A DNA stretch of 37,710 nt from SAR324 cluster bacterium (GTDB lineage: Bacteria; SAR324; NAC60-12). The translations under genes were made by a program, and so were the position numbers. Numbering within the stretch: position 1 is the first letter of the stretch; each line of letters opens with the position of its first letter. Shown in pieces: positions 1 to 9,732 of the stretch. The notes under the pieces were generated by a model, which saw only the letters and a program-made list of their open reading frames with translations, was not told the DNA's origin and did not search any database. The stretch spans positions 1 to 37,710 of the forward strand of contig JAESQU010000158.1 of assembly GCA_016764995.1 (NCBI GenBank), written 5' to 3'.

Positions 1-1317
1 CCGGTACTGTGTGGCAGTGCCTTTAAAAACAAGGGGGTACAGCAACTGCTTGACGCGGTTGTGCATTACCTGCCTTCTCCGCTTGATATTCCTCCAGTAC
101 AAGGAGATCATCCGGTAACAAAAAAAGTAATTAGCCGGGAGGCTTCTGCGTCTGATCCATTGTGTGCACTTGCATTTAAAGTCGCGAGCGATCCTTTTGC
201 GGGACAGATGACATTTGTTCGTGTTTATTCAGGGACGTTTGAGGCTGGTAAATCAGCTTTCAATCCTCGTAAACGCAAACAAGAACGGATCGGTAATCTG
301 GTCAAGCTGCACGCAAATAAGCGTGAAGAAGTCACCGCAATAAGTGCCGGAGACATAGGGGCAGTGATCGGAATGGAATTGATCACAGGAGACACACTCT
401 GCCCAAAGGATCATCCGATTGTACTGGAAAGAACACAGTTTCCGGAACCGGTAATTGATCAGGCAATTGAGCCAAAGACGAAAGCTGACCAAGACAAGCT
501 GGAAGACGCGCTGAAGCGATTGATGCAGGAAGACCCTTCGTTCCGGAGTAGAATTGATGCGGAAACAGGGCAAAACATTATTTCCGGAATGGGCGAACTT
601 CATTTGGAAATAATGGTAGCTCGGCTTCAGCGAGAATTCAAGGTTGACTGCAAAGCCGGAACACCACGTGTTGCTTACCGTGAAACGATTACGCAAGTTG
701 CGAACTCAGAAATGCGTTTTGAGAAACCGCTGGATGGCAAAGAACAATTCGCGTTTTGCAGGATCAGCATAGCACCACTTGATGCTGGAGGCGGGTTTGA
801 GTTTGAAAACAAGTTGGCTTCTGAGGAATTACCAACGAAGTTTGCGGAAGCAATCGAAAAGGGAATTCAAGACTCAATGAGCAACGGAGTCCTTGCCGGA
901 TTTGCGTTGATTGATCTGAAAGCGACCCTGATCGCTGCAAAATACGTGGAGGAACTTTCTACAGAAGTCGCGTTTACGATTGCGGGAATGAATGTTCTTC
1001 GCGCAGGAGTTCAGAAGGCAAAACCAACTTTACTTGAGCCTTCAATGAAGATAGAAGTTGTTTCACCGGTGTCGTTCACAGGTGAGGTAATAGGAGACCT
1101 GAATGCTCGCCACGGCCGTATACGCGGAATGGAGGAGCAGGGTGGAATTCAGGTTATTTCGGCTGAAGCTCCGCTTGCGGAGATGTTTGGCTACTCCACC
1201 CGTTTGCGTTCGCTCACACAGGGGCGGGCATCATTCACAATGCATTTCAGTCATTATACATCTGTGGCTGAATCAACCAGAAAGGCTCTCACAGGAGAGT
1301 CGGTCAGCTTAGGCTGA
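1..1317 (+). CDS. fusA: Elongation factor G, 3' part (start outside window)
   Basis: EF-G is the GTPase that translocates tRNA and mRNA on the ribosome. The reading frame is open from base 1, and its first codons read PVLCGSAFKNKGVQQLLDAV, which is EF-G sequence just before domain II; a GTG at 61 is therefore internal. Visible parts are domain II (SDPFAGQMTFVRVYSG), domain III (ISGMGELHLEI), domain IV (from about VDCKAGTPRVAYRET) and domain V (HGRIRGME, then FGYSTRLRSLTQGRASFTMHF). The GTPase domain lies upstream of the window. It is followed 48 bases later by tuf, the usual str-operon order. Confidence 0.97.
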   Translation, partial: PVLCGSAFKNKGVQQLLDAVVHYLPSPLDIPPVQGDHPVTKKVISREASASDPLCALAFKVASDPFAGQMTFVRVYSGTFEAGKSAFNPRKRKQERIGNLVKLHANKREEVTAISAGDIGAVIGMELITGDTLCPKDHPIVLERTQFPEPVIDQAIEPKTKADQDKLEDALKRLMQEDPSFRSRIDAETGQNIISGMGELHLEIMVARLQREFKVDCKAGTPRVAYRETITQVANSEMRFEKPLDGKEQFAFCRISIAPLDAGGGFEFENKLASEELPTKFAEAIEKGIQDSMSNGVLAGFALIDLKATLIAAKYVEELSTEVAFTIAGMNVLRAGVQKAKPTLLEPSMKIEVVSPVSFTGEVIGDLNARHGRIRGMEEQGGIQVISAEAPLAEMFGYSTRLRSLTQGRASFTMHFSHYTSVAESTRKALTGESVSLG

Positions 1318-1365
1318 GCGTAATTTATTAATTAGTCAAAAACAGGAAAAGGAACAGGAGACGAG

Positions 1366-2565
1366 ATGGCAAGAGAAAAATTTGAGCGCTCAAAACCACA
1401 TGTAAACGTTGGTACAATTGGCCACGTTGACCACGGAAAAACAACTTTGACAGCTGCAATCACAAAAGTTTTGAGCTTGGATGGTTTGGCTGAAGCTAAA
1501 GGCTTTGACGAGATTGACGGCGCACCAGAAGAAAAAGAACGTGGGATTACAATCGCAACGTCACACATTGAATATGAGACAGTTAATCGTCACTATGCAC
1601 ACGTCGATTGTCCAGGTCACGCCGATTATGTAAAAAATATGATTACGGGCGCAGCACAGATGGACGGCGCAATACTTGTTGTTTCTGCTGCTGATGGTCC
1701 AATGCCTCAAACACGCGAACACATTTTGCTTGCACGTCAGGTTAACGTTCCGTATCTCGTGGTATTCCTGAATAAAGTTGATCAAGTTGATGATGAGGAA
1801 TTGCTCGAACTCGTTGAGATGGAAGTTCGCGAATTGCTCGACTACTATGATTTTCCTGGAGATGATACACCGATTATCAAAGGTTCCGCATTGGCTGTGA
1901 TGGATAGCACTGCAACTGATTCCAGTGACGCGTCGTATGCTTCGATTAAAGAGTTAATGGAAGCCGTTGATAGCTTCATTCCTCAGCCCATACGTGATCT
2001 TGACAAAGACTTTCTGATGTCTGTTGAGGACGTATTCACAATTTCCGGACGTGGAACTGTAGCAACCGGACAAATTGAACGCGGCATTGTCAAGGTTGGT
2101 GAGGAAATTGAAATTACAGGACTCCGTGACACACAAAAAACAATTGTTACCGGTGTGGAAATGTTCCGTAAATCACTCGATCAGGGACAAGCAGGAGACA
2201 ATGTCGGTATCCTGTTGCGAGGTCTCAAACGTGAAGATCTTGAGCGTGGACAAGTTATTTGCAAGCCTGGGTCAATTACACCGCACACAAAGTTCAAAGG
2301 TCAGGTTTATGTCCTTGGTAAAGACGAAGGCGGAAGGCACACGCCATTTTTCACCAACTATCGTCCACAGTTTTATTTCCGCACAACAGACGTAACCGGA
2401 ATTGTTACCTTAGAAAGCGGAGTTGAAATGGTGATGCCAGGAGACAATGTGGAGGTCACAATTGAGTTGATCAGCCCCATTGCAATGGAAAAAGAAGTGC
2501 GTTTTGCAATTCGTGAAGGCGGCCGGACCATTGGTTCGGGTGTCGTAACCGAAGTTATTGAATAA
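1366..2565 (+). CDS. tuf: Elongation factor Tu
   Basis: EF-Tu is the GTPase that delivers aminoacyl-tRNA to the ribosomal A site. The 399-residue protein has the normal family length. P-loop GHVDHGKT is at residues 19-26, switch II DCPGH at 81-85 with catalytic His85, the base-recognition motif NKVD at 136-139 and a GSALA loop near residue 173. Domains 2 and 3 follow, including the tRNA-contact region [18 protein letters not shown]. An AGGAG lies a few bases before the ATG. It sits between fusA and rpsJ, so the str and S10 operons are joined here. This is the only tuf copy in the window. Confidence 0.98.
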   Translation: MAREKFERSKPHVNVGTIGHVDHGKTTLTAAITKVLSLDGLAEAKGFDEIDGAPEEKERGITIATSHIEYETVNRHYAHVDCPGHADYVKNMITGAAQMDGAILVVSAADGPMPQTREHILLARQVNVPYLVVFLNKVDQVDDEELLELVEMEVRELLDYYDFPGDDTPIIKGSALAVMDSTATDSSDASYASIKELMEAVDSFIPQPIRDLDKDFLMSVEDVFTISGRGTVATGQIERGIVKVGEEIEITGLRDTQKTIVTGVEMFRKSLDQGQAGDNVGILLRGLKREDLERGQVICKPGSITPHTKFKGQVYVLGKDEGGRHTPFFTNYRPQFYFRTTDVTGIVTLESGVEMVMPGDNVEVTIELISPIAMEKEVRFAIREGGRTIGSGVVTEVIE

Positions 2566-2583
2566 AAAGAGTCTGGTGGTTAA

Positions 2584-2895
2584 ATGGAACAAAAAATAAA
2601 AGTTCGTTTCAAAGGATACGACGACAAACTTCTCGACAAAACAATCAGCGAAATTGTTCATACAGTTAAGAGAACAGGCGCAGAAATTGTCGGGCCAATT
2701 CCACTTCCTACAAAGACGAACCGCTATACTGTTTTGCGTTCTCCACATGTGGACAAGAAGTCAAGAGAGCAGTTTGAAATTCGTACACACAAAAGACTAC
2801 TCTATATTTTGGAAACAACCCCGCAGACAATGGACGCTTTGATGCGCCTTGATATTTCTGCAGGTGTTGACATCGCCATCAAGCAAGAAGGATAA
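2584..2895 (+). CDS. rpsJ: 30S ribosomal protein S10
   Basis: S10 (uS10) belongs to the head of the small subunit and also binds NusB in transcription antitermination. The product has 103 residues, the normal size, with the family's VGPIPLPT and [17 protein letters not shown] stretches. A GGTGG sits 5 bases before the ATG. It starts 18 bases after tuf. In the standard S10 operon rplC comes next, but here rplD begins only 22 bases after the stop codon. Confidence 0.97.
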   Translation: MEQKIKVRFKGYDDKLLDKTISEIVHTVKRTGAEIVGPIPLPTKTNRYTVLRSPHVDKKSREQFEIRTHKRLLYILETTPQTMDALMRLDISAGVDIAIKQEG

Positions 2896-2917
2896 GGCCT
2901 TTTGAGGCAATAAAACC

Positions 2918-3544
2918 ATGGCAACATTAAAAACCGTAGATACAGGCAATAAAGCAGCAGGCGAAATCGAAATTGATGATTCAATTTTGGATACACCTTA
3001 CCACCGAAAAGCAGTTTCCGACGTGGTACGTCAGTTTTTAGCCTCAAATCAACAAGGAACACATTCTACAAAAAACCGTTCTGAAGTTTCATACAGTACG
3101 CGCAAACTATATCGGCAAAAAGGTACAGGCAGCGCTAGAGCAGGTAGTGCAAAATCACCAATTCGTCGGCATGGTGGAATAATTTTCGGTCCGCAGCCTC
3201 GAAGCCATTCATTTAGGTTGAATAAGAAAACCAGGGCTCTGGCAACACGCTCTGTGTTTGCAGAAAAAGTTCGGCAGGATGGAGTGCTGGTTCTTGACAA
3301 TCTCAACCTTGCTGACAACAAAACTAGAAACCTGAAAGCACTACTGACAAAACTTGAACTGCCCGCAAAGGTTTTAATTGTAACAGATGTGGTGTCGGAT
3401 AACTTGCGACTTGCTTCCAGAAATCTTCCGGACGTACATGTACTGAGTTACCGAAGCCTTAATGTTTATGAGATGATGCGATACACAAAAGTGATTTTCA
3501 TCAAAGATGCTCTTGAGGCATACAAGGAAAGGTTGAGCAAATGA
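2918..3544 (+). CDS. rplD: 50S ribosomal protein L4
   Basis: L4 (uL4) lines the polypeptide exit tunnel, and in enterobacteria it also represses the S10 operon. The 208-residue product has the tunnel loop with KLYRQKGTGSARAG and HGGIIFGPQPRSHSF, then the globular C-terminal part (VLIVTDVVSDNLRLASRNLP, ending YKERLSK). The ATG follows a GAGGCAA. The stop codon overlaps the start of rplW by 4 bases (ATGA), which suggests coupled translation. It directly follows rpsJ because rplC is absent. Confidence 0.96.
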   Translation: MATLKTVDTGNKAAGEIEIDDSILDTPYHRKAVSDVVRQFLASNQQGTHSTKNRSEVSYSTRKLYRQKGTGSARAGSAKSPIRRHGGIIFGPQPRSHSFRLNKKTRALATRSVFAEKVRQDGVLVLDNLNLADNKTRNLKALLTKLELPAKVLIVTDVVSDNLRLASRNLPDVHVLSYRSLNVYEMMRYTKVIFIKDALEAYKERLSK

Positions 3545-3828
3545 ATATTTTTGATGTGATCAGAGCGCCAAAAATGTCTGAAAAAACTTTGTCACTAAAA
3601 GAAGAAGAAAATCAGTTTGCTTTTGAGGTTGACCCAAGAGCAAATAAAATTCAGATTAAAGAAAGTGTAGAAAAAGCATTTAAAGTCTCGGTCCTGAAAG
3701 TTAGAACAATGAATGTTCGAGCCAAAAAAAAGCGTCTCGGACGTCATGCGGGACACAAGTCCAGTTGGAAAAAAGCCCTGGTTACACTTAAGGCAGGTGA
3801 AACTATTGAATTTTTTGAAGGTGCCTAA
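3541..3828 (+). CDS. rplW: 50S ribosomal protein L23
   Basis: L23 (uL23) sits at the tunnel exit, where trigger factor and SRP dock. The 95-residue product begins MNIFDVIRAPKMSEKT and has the typical VDPRANKIQIKESVEKAF and the basic extension RAKKKRLGRHAGHKSSWKKA, ending with the usual TLKAGETIEFFEG. The start codon overlaps the rplD stop codon. Confidence 0.96.
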   Translation: MNIFDVIRAPKMSEKTLSLKEEENQFAFEVDPRANKIQIKESVEKAFKVSVLKVRTMNVRAKKKRLGRHAGHKSSWKKALVTLKAGETIEFFEGA

Positions 3829-3845
3829 ACTAAACGTATAGTATT

Positions 3846-4664
3846 ATGGGAATAAAATTCCACAAACCAACCTCGCCGGGACGTCGGGGAATGAGCGGTT
3901 TCATTTTTGAGGAAATCACAACTTCTACTCCGGAAAAAAGTCTGCTGGCGCCTTTAAAGAAAAAAGGCGGTCGGAATAACAATGGCCGAATTACGGTCAG
4001 ACATCATGGTGGAGGACACAAACGCCGCTATAGAATCATCGACTTTACCAGGAACAAACAAGAAATTCCGGCAAAAGTGGCCAGTGTTGAGTATGATCCG
4101 AATCGGAGTGCGAGAATCAGTTTGCTACATTATGTTGATGGTGAGAAACGCTACATTATTACACCAAACGGTTTGAAAGTAGGAGATGTTATTCTTTCAG
4201 GAGAAAATGCTGATATCAAACCTGGAAATGCTCTGCCTTTAAAAAATATCCCTGTGGGAACACTGCTTCACTGCATTGAGTTACGACCAGGAAAAGGCGC
4301 TCAATTGGGACGCAGTGCTGGAGCATCAATTCAGTTAATGGCAAAAGGCGACGATTACGCTCAACTGAAACTACGTTCAGGTGAAATCAGAAAAGTAAGA
4401 ATTGAGTGCATGGCAACAGTTGGTACTGTCGGCAATTCGGAGCACATGAATATTAAAAAAGGTAAAGCCGGACGAAATCGCTGGTTGGGGCGCCGACCTA
4501 CCGTACGTGGAGTAGTTATGAATCCGGTTGATCACCCGCATGGTGGTGGTGAGGGTAAAACGTCAGGAGGACGGCATCCGGTAACTCCGTGGGGTAAACC
4601 CACTAAAGGAGCAAAAACCAGAAAGCGTAAATCTACTGACAAATATATTTTGAAAAGGAAATAA
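3846..4664 (+). CDS. rplB: 50S ribosomal protein L2
   Basis: L2 (uL2) is needed for subunit association and for the peptidyl-transferase centre. The 272-residue length is typical. It has the N-terminal [24 protein letters not shown], the SH3-like core and the hallmark C-terminal [13 protein letters not shown] with its essential histidine, then [16 protein letters not shown]. It lies 17 bases after rplW and 3 bases before rpsS. Confidence 0.98.
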   Translation: MGIKFHKPTSPGRRGMSGFIFEEITTSTPEKSLLAPLKKKGGRNNNGRITVRHHGGGHKRRYRIIDFTRNKQEIPAKVASVEYDPNRSARISLLHYVDGEKRYIITPNGLKVGDVILSGENADIKPGNALPLKNIPVGTLLHCIELRPGKGAQLGRSAGASIQLMAKGDDYAQLKLRSGEIRKVRIECMATVGTVGNSEHMNIKKGKAGRNRWLGRRPTVRGVVMNPVDHPHGGGEGKTSGGRHPVTPWGKPTKGAKTRKRKSTDKYILKRK

Positions 4665-4667
4665 ACA

Positions 4668-4949
4668 GTGCCAAGATCATTAAAAAAAGGGCCGTTTGTT
4701 GATGCCCATCTGGAGAAGAAAGTCGCGGTTGCCAAAGCCAGCAATGATCGGCGCCTGATTAAAACATGGTCACGCCGTTCGGTTATATTACCGGATTTTA
4801 TCGGCACAAACATTGCCGTACATAATGGCAACAAATTCATTCCGGTTTTTATTACAGAAGATATGGTCGGTTACAAATTAGGTGAATTCGCTCCTACCCG
4901 GACATATCGTGGACATGTCGGAAAAAACGATAAAAGAGCAAAACGCTAA
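4668..4949 (+). CDS. rpsS: 30S ribosomal protein S19
   Basis: S19 (uS19) lies in the head of the small subunit next to S13. The 93-residue product uses a GTG start, read as [15 protein letters not shown], the invariant N terminus of the family, so the start is secure. [22 protein letters not shown] is the expected C-terminal region (quoted here in part). The last base of its TAA stop is the A of the rplV ATG (TAATG). Confidence 0.97.
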   Translation: MPRSLKKGPFVDAHLEKKVAVAKASNDRRLIKTWSRRSVILPDFIGTNIAVHNGNKFIPVFITEDMVGYKLGEFAPTRTYRGHVGKNDKRAKR

Positions 4950-5281
4950 TGACTGCCCAAGCAACAGCAAGGAATATAAGAGTAGCGCCAAGAAAAGCCC
5001 GTTTGGTTGTCGATTTGATCAGAGGTAAGAATGTCGTTCGGGCAATGGCGCAATTGAGTACATTGCGTAACCGAGCGGCTGAGCCTGTCATGAAAGTATT
5101 GCAGTCTGCAATTGCAAATGCAGACAAGCATGATCCAGAGGCTGATGTTGATAACTTCAAAGTAATTACAGCTTATGTAGATGAAGCACGTGCGCTCAAA
5201 CGTTTCCGGCCTAGAGCAATGGGACGTGCATCAGGTATAAAAAAACGCTCCAGCCATATCACGCTGGAAATCGGAGAATAA
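4949..5281 (+). CDS. rplV: 50S ribosomal protein L22
   Basis: L22 (uL22) reaches into the exit tunnel with a beta-hairpin. The 110-residue product has [19 protein letters not shown] near the start and the hairpin tip region [20 protein letters not shown], the site where macrolide-resistance changes fall in other species. It ends HITLEIGE. A 57-base gap containing a hairpin separates it from rpsC, the longest gap in this part of the cluster. Confidence 0.97.
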   Translation: MTAQATARNIRVAPRKARLVVDLIRGKNVVRAMAQLSTLRNRAAEPVMKVLQSAIANADKHDPEADVDNFKVITAYVDEARALKRFRPRAMGRASGIKKRSSHITLEIGE

Positions 5282-5292
5282 GGTCTTAATCA

Positions 5293-5318
5293 AATTCCCA
5301 TTTGTGAAAAAGGGAATT
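5293..5318 (+). other. Hairpin in the rplV-rpsC gap
   Basis: A perfect 7-base inverted repeat, AATTCCC and GGGAATT, with a 12-base loop lies between rplV and rpsC. No T-run follows, so it is not an intrinsic terminator. It may be an RNA processing or stability site, or chance. Confidence 0.3.
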
Positions 5319-5338
5319 CACGTATTTCAAGGTAAACT

Positions 5339-5992
5339 GTGGGTCAAAAAGCTAATCCAATAGGTCTGAGACTTGGCATTTCCAGGACATGGAATTCCAA
5401 GTGGTTTGCAGAAAAAGATTATGCAAGTCAGTTAAAACAGGATTTGGATATACAAAAGTTCGTGAAAGCTCGCCTCAAGCATGCGGCAATTTCAAAAATT
5501 GAAGTCGAGCGTACTGCCAAAAAAACCAAAGTAAATATTTTCTCAGCACGCCCGGGAATTATCATTGGTCGAAAAGGAGATGAAGTAGAGCGCTTAAAAC
5601 AAGAACTTAGCAAGCATACCCCACACGATGTGGTGATAAATATTAAAGAAATCAAACGTCCAGAAATTGATGCGACTTTAATTGCAGAAAATATTGCCAG
5701 CCAGTTAGAACGGCGAATTGCATACAGAAGGGCAGTCAAACGTTCAATACAGGCCGCAATGCGGATGAATATCGCAGGTTGCAAAGTTATGGTAGGAGGA
5801 CGCTTGAACGGCGCGGAAATCGCTCGTTCTGAGTGGGTTCGTGAAGGACAGGTAAGGTTACATACTTTACGTGTTGATATTGATTACGGAGTCGCGGAAG
5901 CAAACACAACCTATGGCATTATTGGGGTAAAAGTCTGGGTATACCGTGGAGAAGATTACGGAAAATCTCGTGGAAGACGATCATACAGCTAG
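5339..5992 (+). CDS. rpsC: 30S ribosomal protein S3
   Basis: S3 (uS3) forms part of the mRNA entry site and has helicase activity together with S4 and S5. It uses a GTG start preceded by AAGG; the N terminus reads MGQKANPIGLRLGI, as expected. The 217-residue product has a KH-type domain (RPGIIIGRKGDEVERLK) and the C-terminal domain with AEIARSEWVREGQVRLHTLR and IGVKVWVYRGE. It lies 12 bases upstream of rplP. Confidence 0.97.
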   Translation: MGQKANPIGLRLGISRTWNSKWFAEKDYASQLKQDLDIQKFVKARLKHAAISKIEVERTAKKTKVNIFSARPGIIIGRKGDEVERLKQELSKHTPHDVVINIKEIKRPEIDATLIAENIASQLERRIAYRRAVKRSIQAAMRMNIAGCKVMVGGRLNGAEIARSEWVREGQVRLHTLRVDIDYGVAEANTTYGIIGVKVWVYRGEDYGKSRGRRSYS

Positions 5993-6004
5993 GGAGTTAT
6001 AACC

Positions 6005-6421
6005 ATGTTAATGCCAAAAAGAACAAAGTTTCGAAAACAGATGCGTGGAAGAATGCAAGGTGACGCGCACACAGGTAATGTGATTAGTTTCGGCTCCATC
6101 GGACTGCAAGCTATTGGACGCGGATACGTAACCACACGGCAAATTGAAGCAGCTCGAAGAGTAATTGCACGGACATTAAAGCGTGGCGGAAAAACCTGGA
6201 TACGAGTGTTTCCGGATAAACCTGTCACCAAGCGACCTGCTGAAACCAGAATGGGAAAAGGCAAGGGAGCAGTAGATACTTGGGTTGCGTGTGTGCATCC
6301 TGGACGTGTTCTTTATGAAATTGCTGGAGTTCCGGAAACCATTGCGCATGAAGCACTGCGTTTGGCTGCTTACAAATTGGCTGTTAAAACAAAAATAATT
6401 AAAAGGGCTGCAGTATTATGA
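6005..6421 (+). CDS. rplP: 50S ribosomal protein L16
   Basis: L16 (uL16) helps position A-site tRNA. The 138-residue product starts [17 protein letters not shown] and has the conserved [33 protein letters not shown] and [11 protein letters not shown] segments. The usual RmfA-type arginine region lies within [10 protein letters not shown]. It overlaps rpmC by 4 bases (ATGA). Confidence 0.97.
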   Translation: MLMPKRTKFRKQMRGRMQGDAHTGNVISFGSIGLQAIGRGYVTTRQIEAARRVIARTLKRGGKTWIRVFPDKPVTKRPAETRMGKGKGAVDTWVACVHPGRVLYEIAGVPETIAHEALRLAAYKLAVKTKIIKRAAVL

Positions 6422-6627
6422 AGGCTTCTGAATTACGTGCACTGCCGGTCAATGAACTGGAGGCAAAAATGAGCGATCTGAAAGAAGAGTACCTGCGCTT
6501 GCGCTGTGGTCACGTTTCACGGCAATTAGCGGATGTACTTATGATAAAAAAAACACGTCGAAATATAGCCCGCTTGAATACAGTGTTGACTGAAATACAG
6601 GCGCAACAATCACAAGTGGAAGGCTGA
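6418..6627 (+). CDS. rpmC: 50S ribosomal protein L29
   Basis: L29 (uL29) is a small helical protein near the tunnel exit. The 69-residue product starts [18 protein letters not shown] and carries the family pattern ELR...L...LKEEYLRLR followed by a second helix with [15 protein letters not shown]. It is somewhat divergent in the loop that usually reads like TGQL-NP (here HVSRQLADV). The start overlaps the rplP stop. Confidence 0.95.
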   Translation: MKASELRALPVNELEAKMSDLKEEYLRLRCGHVSRQLADVLMIKKTRRNIARLNTVLTEIQAQQSQVEG

Positions 6628-6628
6628 A

Positions 6629-6868
6629 ATGAGCAAACTAAAGCTACAGAGTGGAATCGTTGTCAGTAACAATATGGACAAATCCATTGTTGTAAAGATT
6701 GAAAGAAAAATTAAACACCCAATTTACAAAAAGACAATTAAACGCTCAAAAAAATACGTTGCTCATGATGAGAAAAACGAATGTCAAATTGGAGATTTAG
6801 TTCAAATTGCTGAATGCAGACCATTGAGCAAGCGAAAGCATTACAGATTATATAAGCGGGCACAATGA
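6629..6868 (+). CDS. rpsQ: 30S ribosomal protein S17
   Basis: S17 (uS17) is an OB-fold primary 16S rRNA binder. The 79-residue product has the family core [38 protein letters not shown] and the end motif [15 protein letters not shown]. One base separates it from rpmC, and its stop codon overlaps the rplN start (ATGA). Confidence 0.97.
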   Translation: MSKLKLQSGIVVSNNMDKSIVVKIERKIKHPIYKKTIKRSKKYVAHDEKNECQIGDLVQIAECRPLSKRKHYRLYKRAQ

Positions 6869-7233
6869 TACAAAATCAGAGCATTTTGAGCGTCGCGGAT
6901 AATTCCGGAGCAAAAAGACTGATGTGCATCAAAGTCCTTGGCGGCTCAAAGAGACGTTATGCACGAGTTGGAGATATCATTGTCGCGTCTATCAAAGATT
7001 GTCTTCCTCATTCCAAGGTCAAATCAGGAGATGTAGTAAAGGCAGTGGTTGTCCGAACTAAAAAGGAATTCCGACGTAAAGACGGCAGTTACATTAAATT
7101 TGATGAAAATTCTGCTGTTGTGATTGACGCAAAGCGTGAGCCGGTTGGAACACGCATTTTTGGTCCTGTAGCAAGAGAACTACGTGCCGGAAAATTTATG
7201 CGTATTCTCTCACTTGCTCCGGAAGTATTGTAG
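6865..7233 (+). CDS. rplN: 50S ribosomal protein L14
   Basis: L14 (uL14) forms an intersubunit bridge and is the docking site for the silencing factor RsfS. The 122-residue product is the standard length and has [39 protein letters not shown] and the end [17 protein letters not shown]. It overlaps rpsQ by 4 bases. Confidence 0.98.
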   Translation: MIQNQSILSVADNSGAKRLMCIKVLGGSKRRYARVGDIIVASIKDCLPHSKVKSGDVVKAVVVRTKKEFRRKDGSYIKFDENSAVVIDAKREPVGTRIFGPVARELRAGKFMRILSLAPEVL

Positions 7234-7242
7234 AGTTTAGAA

Positions 7243-7584
7243 ATGAAAGCAAATCAGAAAAAAAAGAGAAGACTCACTATTCGTCGGGAAGATACTGTGA
7301 TGGTGATCTCCGGAAAAGAAAAAGGGCGTACAGGACGTGTAATAACGGTTGATTGGAAACGGGAACGTTTACTGATTGAAGGTGTAAATATGGTAACACG
7401 ACACACTAAACCAAATTCTGCAAATCAGCAGGGCGGTTTGGTAAAAACAGAAGCGCCTGTACATTACTCAAACGTGCAGCTTTACAACCCTAGTTTGAAT
7501 AGAGGTGTACGAGTGAAAATCAAAACCAGTGACGCAGGTGTGAAAAATCGTGTCTGTGTAAAATCAGGAGAGGTATTAGGATAA
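7243..7584 (+). CDS. rplX: 50S ribosomal protein L24
   Basis: L24 (uL24) starts assembly of the large subunit. The 113-residue product has the KOW motif in the segment [18 protein letters not shown], then [16 protein letters not shown] and [20 protein letters not shown]. The final A of the TAA stop is the first base of the rplE ATG. Confidence 0.96.
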   Translation: MKANQKKKRRLTIRREDTVMVISGKEKGRTGRVITVDWKRERLLIEGVNMVTRHTKPNSANQQGGLVKTEAPVHYSNVQLYNPSLNRGVRVKIKTSDAGVKNRVCVKSGEVLG

Positions 7585-8129
7585 TGGCAGAAAGTCACTT
7601 GTTGCAGACCTACAAAACGAAGGTCGTGCCGCTTCTTCAAGAGAAGTTTAAATATAAAAACAAGCATCAAATTCCTGCAATCAAGAAAATCTCCTTGAAT
7701 ATAGGTCTTGGTGAAGCAGTACAGAATCCAAAAGTTGTTGAAGCAGCCAGCAAACAACTTGCCTTGATTGCCGGACAAAAACCTGTAATTACACGGGCAA
7801 AAAAATCGATTGCGGGATTTAAACTGCGTGAAGATATGCCTATCGGCTGCATGGTTACATTACGGAACCAGCAAATGTGGAATTTTCTTGATAAATTACT
7901 TCATGTTGCCATGCCTCGCATCCGTGACTTTCGGGGTATTTCACCAAAGGCATTTGATGGAGCAGGGAATTATACTATTGGTATAAAGGAGCAATTAATT
8001 TTTCCTGAACTTGAATTTGATGATGTGGATCACGTCCGTGGAATGAATATTTCTATTGTGACAAGTGCACCTAATGATAAAGAGAGTCTCGCAATGTTGC
8101 AGGACTTGGGATTTCCTTTTAGAAAATAG
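7584..8129 (+). CDS. rplE: 50S ribosomal protein L5
   Basis: L5 (uL5) binds 5S rRNA and contacts P-site tRNA. The 181-residue product has the conserved [60 protein letters not shown] and the C-terminal [16 protein letters not shown]. The start codon overlaps the rplX stop by 1 base; rpsN follows after 5 bases. Confidence 0.98.
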   Translation: MAESHLLQTYKTKVVPLLQEKFKYKNKHQIPAIKKISLNIGLGEAVQNPKVVEAASKQLALIAGQKPVITRAKKSIAGFKLREDMPIGCMVTLRNQQMWNFLDKLLHVAMPRIRDFRGISPKAFDGAGNYTIGIKEQLIFPELEFDDVDHVRGMNISIVTSAPNDKESLAMLQDLGFPFRK

Positions 8130-8134
8130 ATCTG

Positions 8135-8320
8135 ATGGCAAAAAAATCAATGATCGCTAAAAGCAAGCGTACACAAAAATTTAAAGTACGTCAAAATAGT
8201 AGATGTGGATATTGCGGACGTCCTCGTGCTTATTTGAGGAAGTTCGGCATGTGCAGAATTTGCTTTCGGAAAAATGCCAATGCAGGACTCCTTCCAGGAG
8301 TTACAAAGGCCAGTTGGTAA
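8135..8320 (+). CDS. rpsN: 30S ribosomal protein S14, zinc-binding type
   Basis: S14 (uS14) belongs to the head of the small subunit. The 61-residue product is the short, zinc-ribbon form: CGYC and CRIC supply the four cysteines, and the protein ends [10 protein letters not shown]. The long zinc-free form common in many gammaproteobacteria lacks these cysteines. It lies 33 bases upstream of rpsH. Confidence 0.97.
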   Translation: MAKKSMIAKSKRTQKFKVRQNSRCGYCGRPRAYLRKFGMCRICFRKNANAGLLPGVTKASW

Positions 8321-8353
8321 AAAATTAAAAAAGATTCTCAATAAAATAATATT

Positions 8354-8749
8354 ATGTCAATGAGTGACCCCGTTGCGGATTTATTAACACGCATCCGCAA
8401 TGCGAATATGAGAAATAAAGCAAGTTTGGAACTCTTATCTTCCAAAATGAAAGTCAACATCGTCAAAGTGTTGAAGGATGAGGGATTCATTGTAAACTGG
8501 GAATTAGATGAAAAAGGTAAAGTTCCGCAACTCCGGATCTGGTTAAAGTATGTTGATGAATTACCGGTAATCCGTGAAATTAAACGTGCCAGCAAACCCG
8601 GTCTCCGTCTTTATGCAAAAGGTAAAGATTGCAAACCTGTTTTAAATGGACAGGGAATTTCGATCCTTTCTACCTCAAAGGGAATTATGAGTGATCGTCA
8701 ATGCCGTGCCGACAATATTGGTGGAGAAGTGCTTTGCACTGTCTGTTAG
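8354..8749 (+). CDS. rpsH: 30S ribosomal protein S8
   Basis: S8 (uS8) is a primary 16S rRNA binder and, in E. coli, the repressor of the spc operon. The 131-residue product starts MSMSDPVADLLTRIRNAN, then has VLKDEGFIVNWE and the C-terminal RNA-binding part GISILSTSKGIMSDRQ and GGEVLCTV. A second ATG two codons in could also be the start. The typical final aromatic residue is replaced by a cysteine. Confidence 0.96.
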   Translation: MSMSDPVADLLTRIRNANMRNKASLELLSSKMKVNIVKVLKDEGFIVNWELDEKGKVPQLRIWLKYVDELPVIREIKRASKPGLRLYAKGKDCKPVLNGQGISILSTSKGIMSDRQCRADNIGGEVLCTVC

Positions 8750-8772
8750 TCTGAATTCGAAGAGAATATAGA

Positions 8773-9312
8773 ATGTCAAGAATTGGTAAAAGACCCATTA
8801 AACTTGTTCCGGGAGTCGAAGTGTCCTTTAATGAACGTCTTCTTTCTGTAAAGGGGCCAAAGGGGAAATTGGAACTTAAAGCCCATCCGGCAATTGAGTT
8901 ATCAATTGATACAGAAAATATATCAGTTGCTCCTGCTGATCTTAATGCGCCTATGACACCCATGCTTGGGACAACCTGGGCTTTGATCACAAATATGATT
9001 CATGGTGTGACTGAGGGTTTTCAAAAACAACTCAACTTAGTCGGTGTCGGTTATAGAGCGGCAGTAAGTCAAAAAATCCTAGAACTTAATTTAGGTTTCT
9101 CACATACGATAAAATACCCTCTTCCGGAAGGAATAAAAGCTACTGTCAACGCCAATACCATGATCCTGCTGGAAAGTTCCGACAAACAACTTTTAGGACA
9201 AGTCTCTGCGGAGATACAAAAATTCAGACCACCTGAGCCTTACAAAGGAAAAGGGATTTTATTTGAAGGTGTAAAAATTAAGCGTAAAGCTGGAAAAAGT
9301 GGTAAAACTTAA
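8773..9312 (+). CDS. rplF: 50S ribosomal protein L6
   Basis: L6 (uL6) lies near the sarcin-ricin loop. The 179-residue product has two copies of the L6 fold: SRIGKRPIKLVPGVEVSF and VKGPKGKLELKAH in the first, and VGVGYRAAVSQKILELNLG in the second. The C-terminal RPPEPYKGKGILFEG is nearly invariant in the family. It lies 20 bases upstream of rplR. Confidence 0.97.
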   Translation: MSRIGKRPIKLVPGVEVSFNERLLSVKGPKGKLELKAHPAIELSIDTENISVAPADLNAPMTPMLGTTWALITNMIHGVTEGFQKQLNLVGVGYRAAVSQKILELNLGFSHTIKYPLPEGIKATVNANTMILLESSDKQLLGQVSAEIQKFRPPEPYKGKGILFEGVKIKRKAGKSGKT

Positions 9313-9332
9313 AACTCAAGTCACAGTAAGAA

Positions 9333-9701
9333 ATGGATAATGCAGCAAAACGCCTGAAGGGTAGACTAACCAGACACAGGCGTCTTAGAAAAAAAATCTC
9401 CGGTACTGATTTGCGCCCTCGATTGGCGGTATTCAGATCTGCACTTCATATTTATGTGCAGGCAGTTGATGATATTGCAGGGAGAACACTGGTTGCTTCT
9501 TCAACATTAGGGATCAAAAAGTCCTTGAAAAAAAGCTACACAGGCAACAAAGATGCCGCAAAAGCAGTTGGTGCGGATGTGGCAAAAAAACTTTTAGAAA
9601 AATCAATCTCCTCCGTTGTCTTTGACCGCGGTGGTTATGCTTATCATGGACGTGTACAGGCCTTAGCTGATGGTGCTAGGGAAGCTGGCTTAAAGTTCTG
9701 A
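9333..9701 (+). CDS. rplR: 50S ribosomal protein L18
   Basis: L18 (uL18) carries 5S rRNA into the large subunit. The 122-residue product has [20 protein letters not shown], the segment [18 protein letters not shown] and the C-terminal [20 protein letters not shown] (stretches quoted in part). It is the normal family length and lies between rplF and rpsE as in the canonical spc operon. Confidence 0.97.
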   Translation: MDNAAKRLKGRLTRHRRLRKKISGTDLRPRLAVFRSALHIYVQAVDDIAGRTLVASSTLGIKKSLKKSYTGNKDAAKAVGADVAKKLLEKSISSVVFDRGGYAYHGRVQALADGAREAGLKF

Positions 9702-9732
9702 AAACAGGTAAAGCTGAATAAACGGTAAAATA

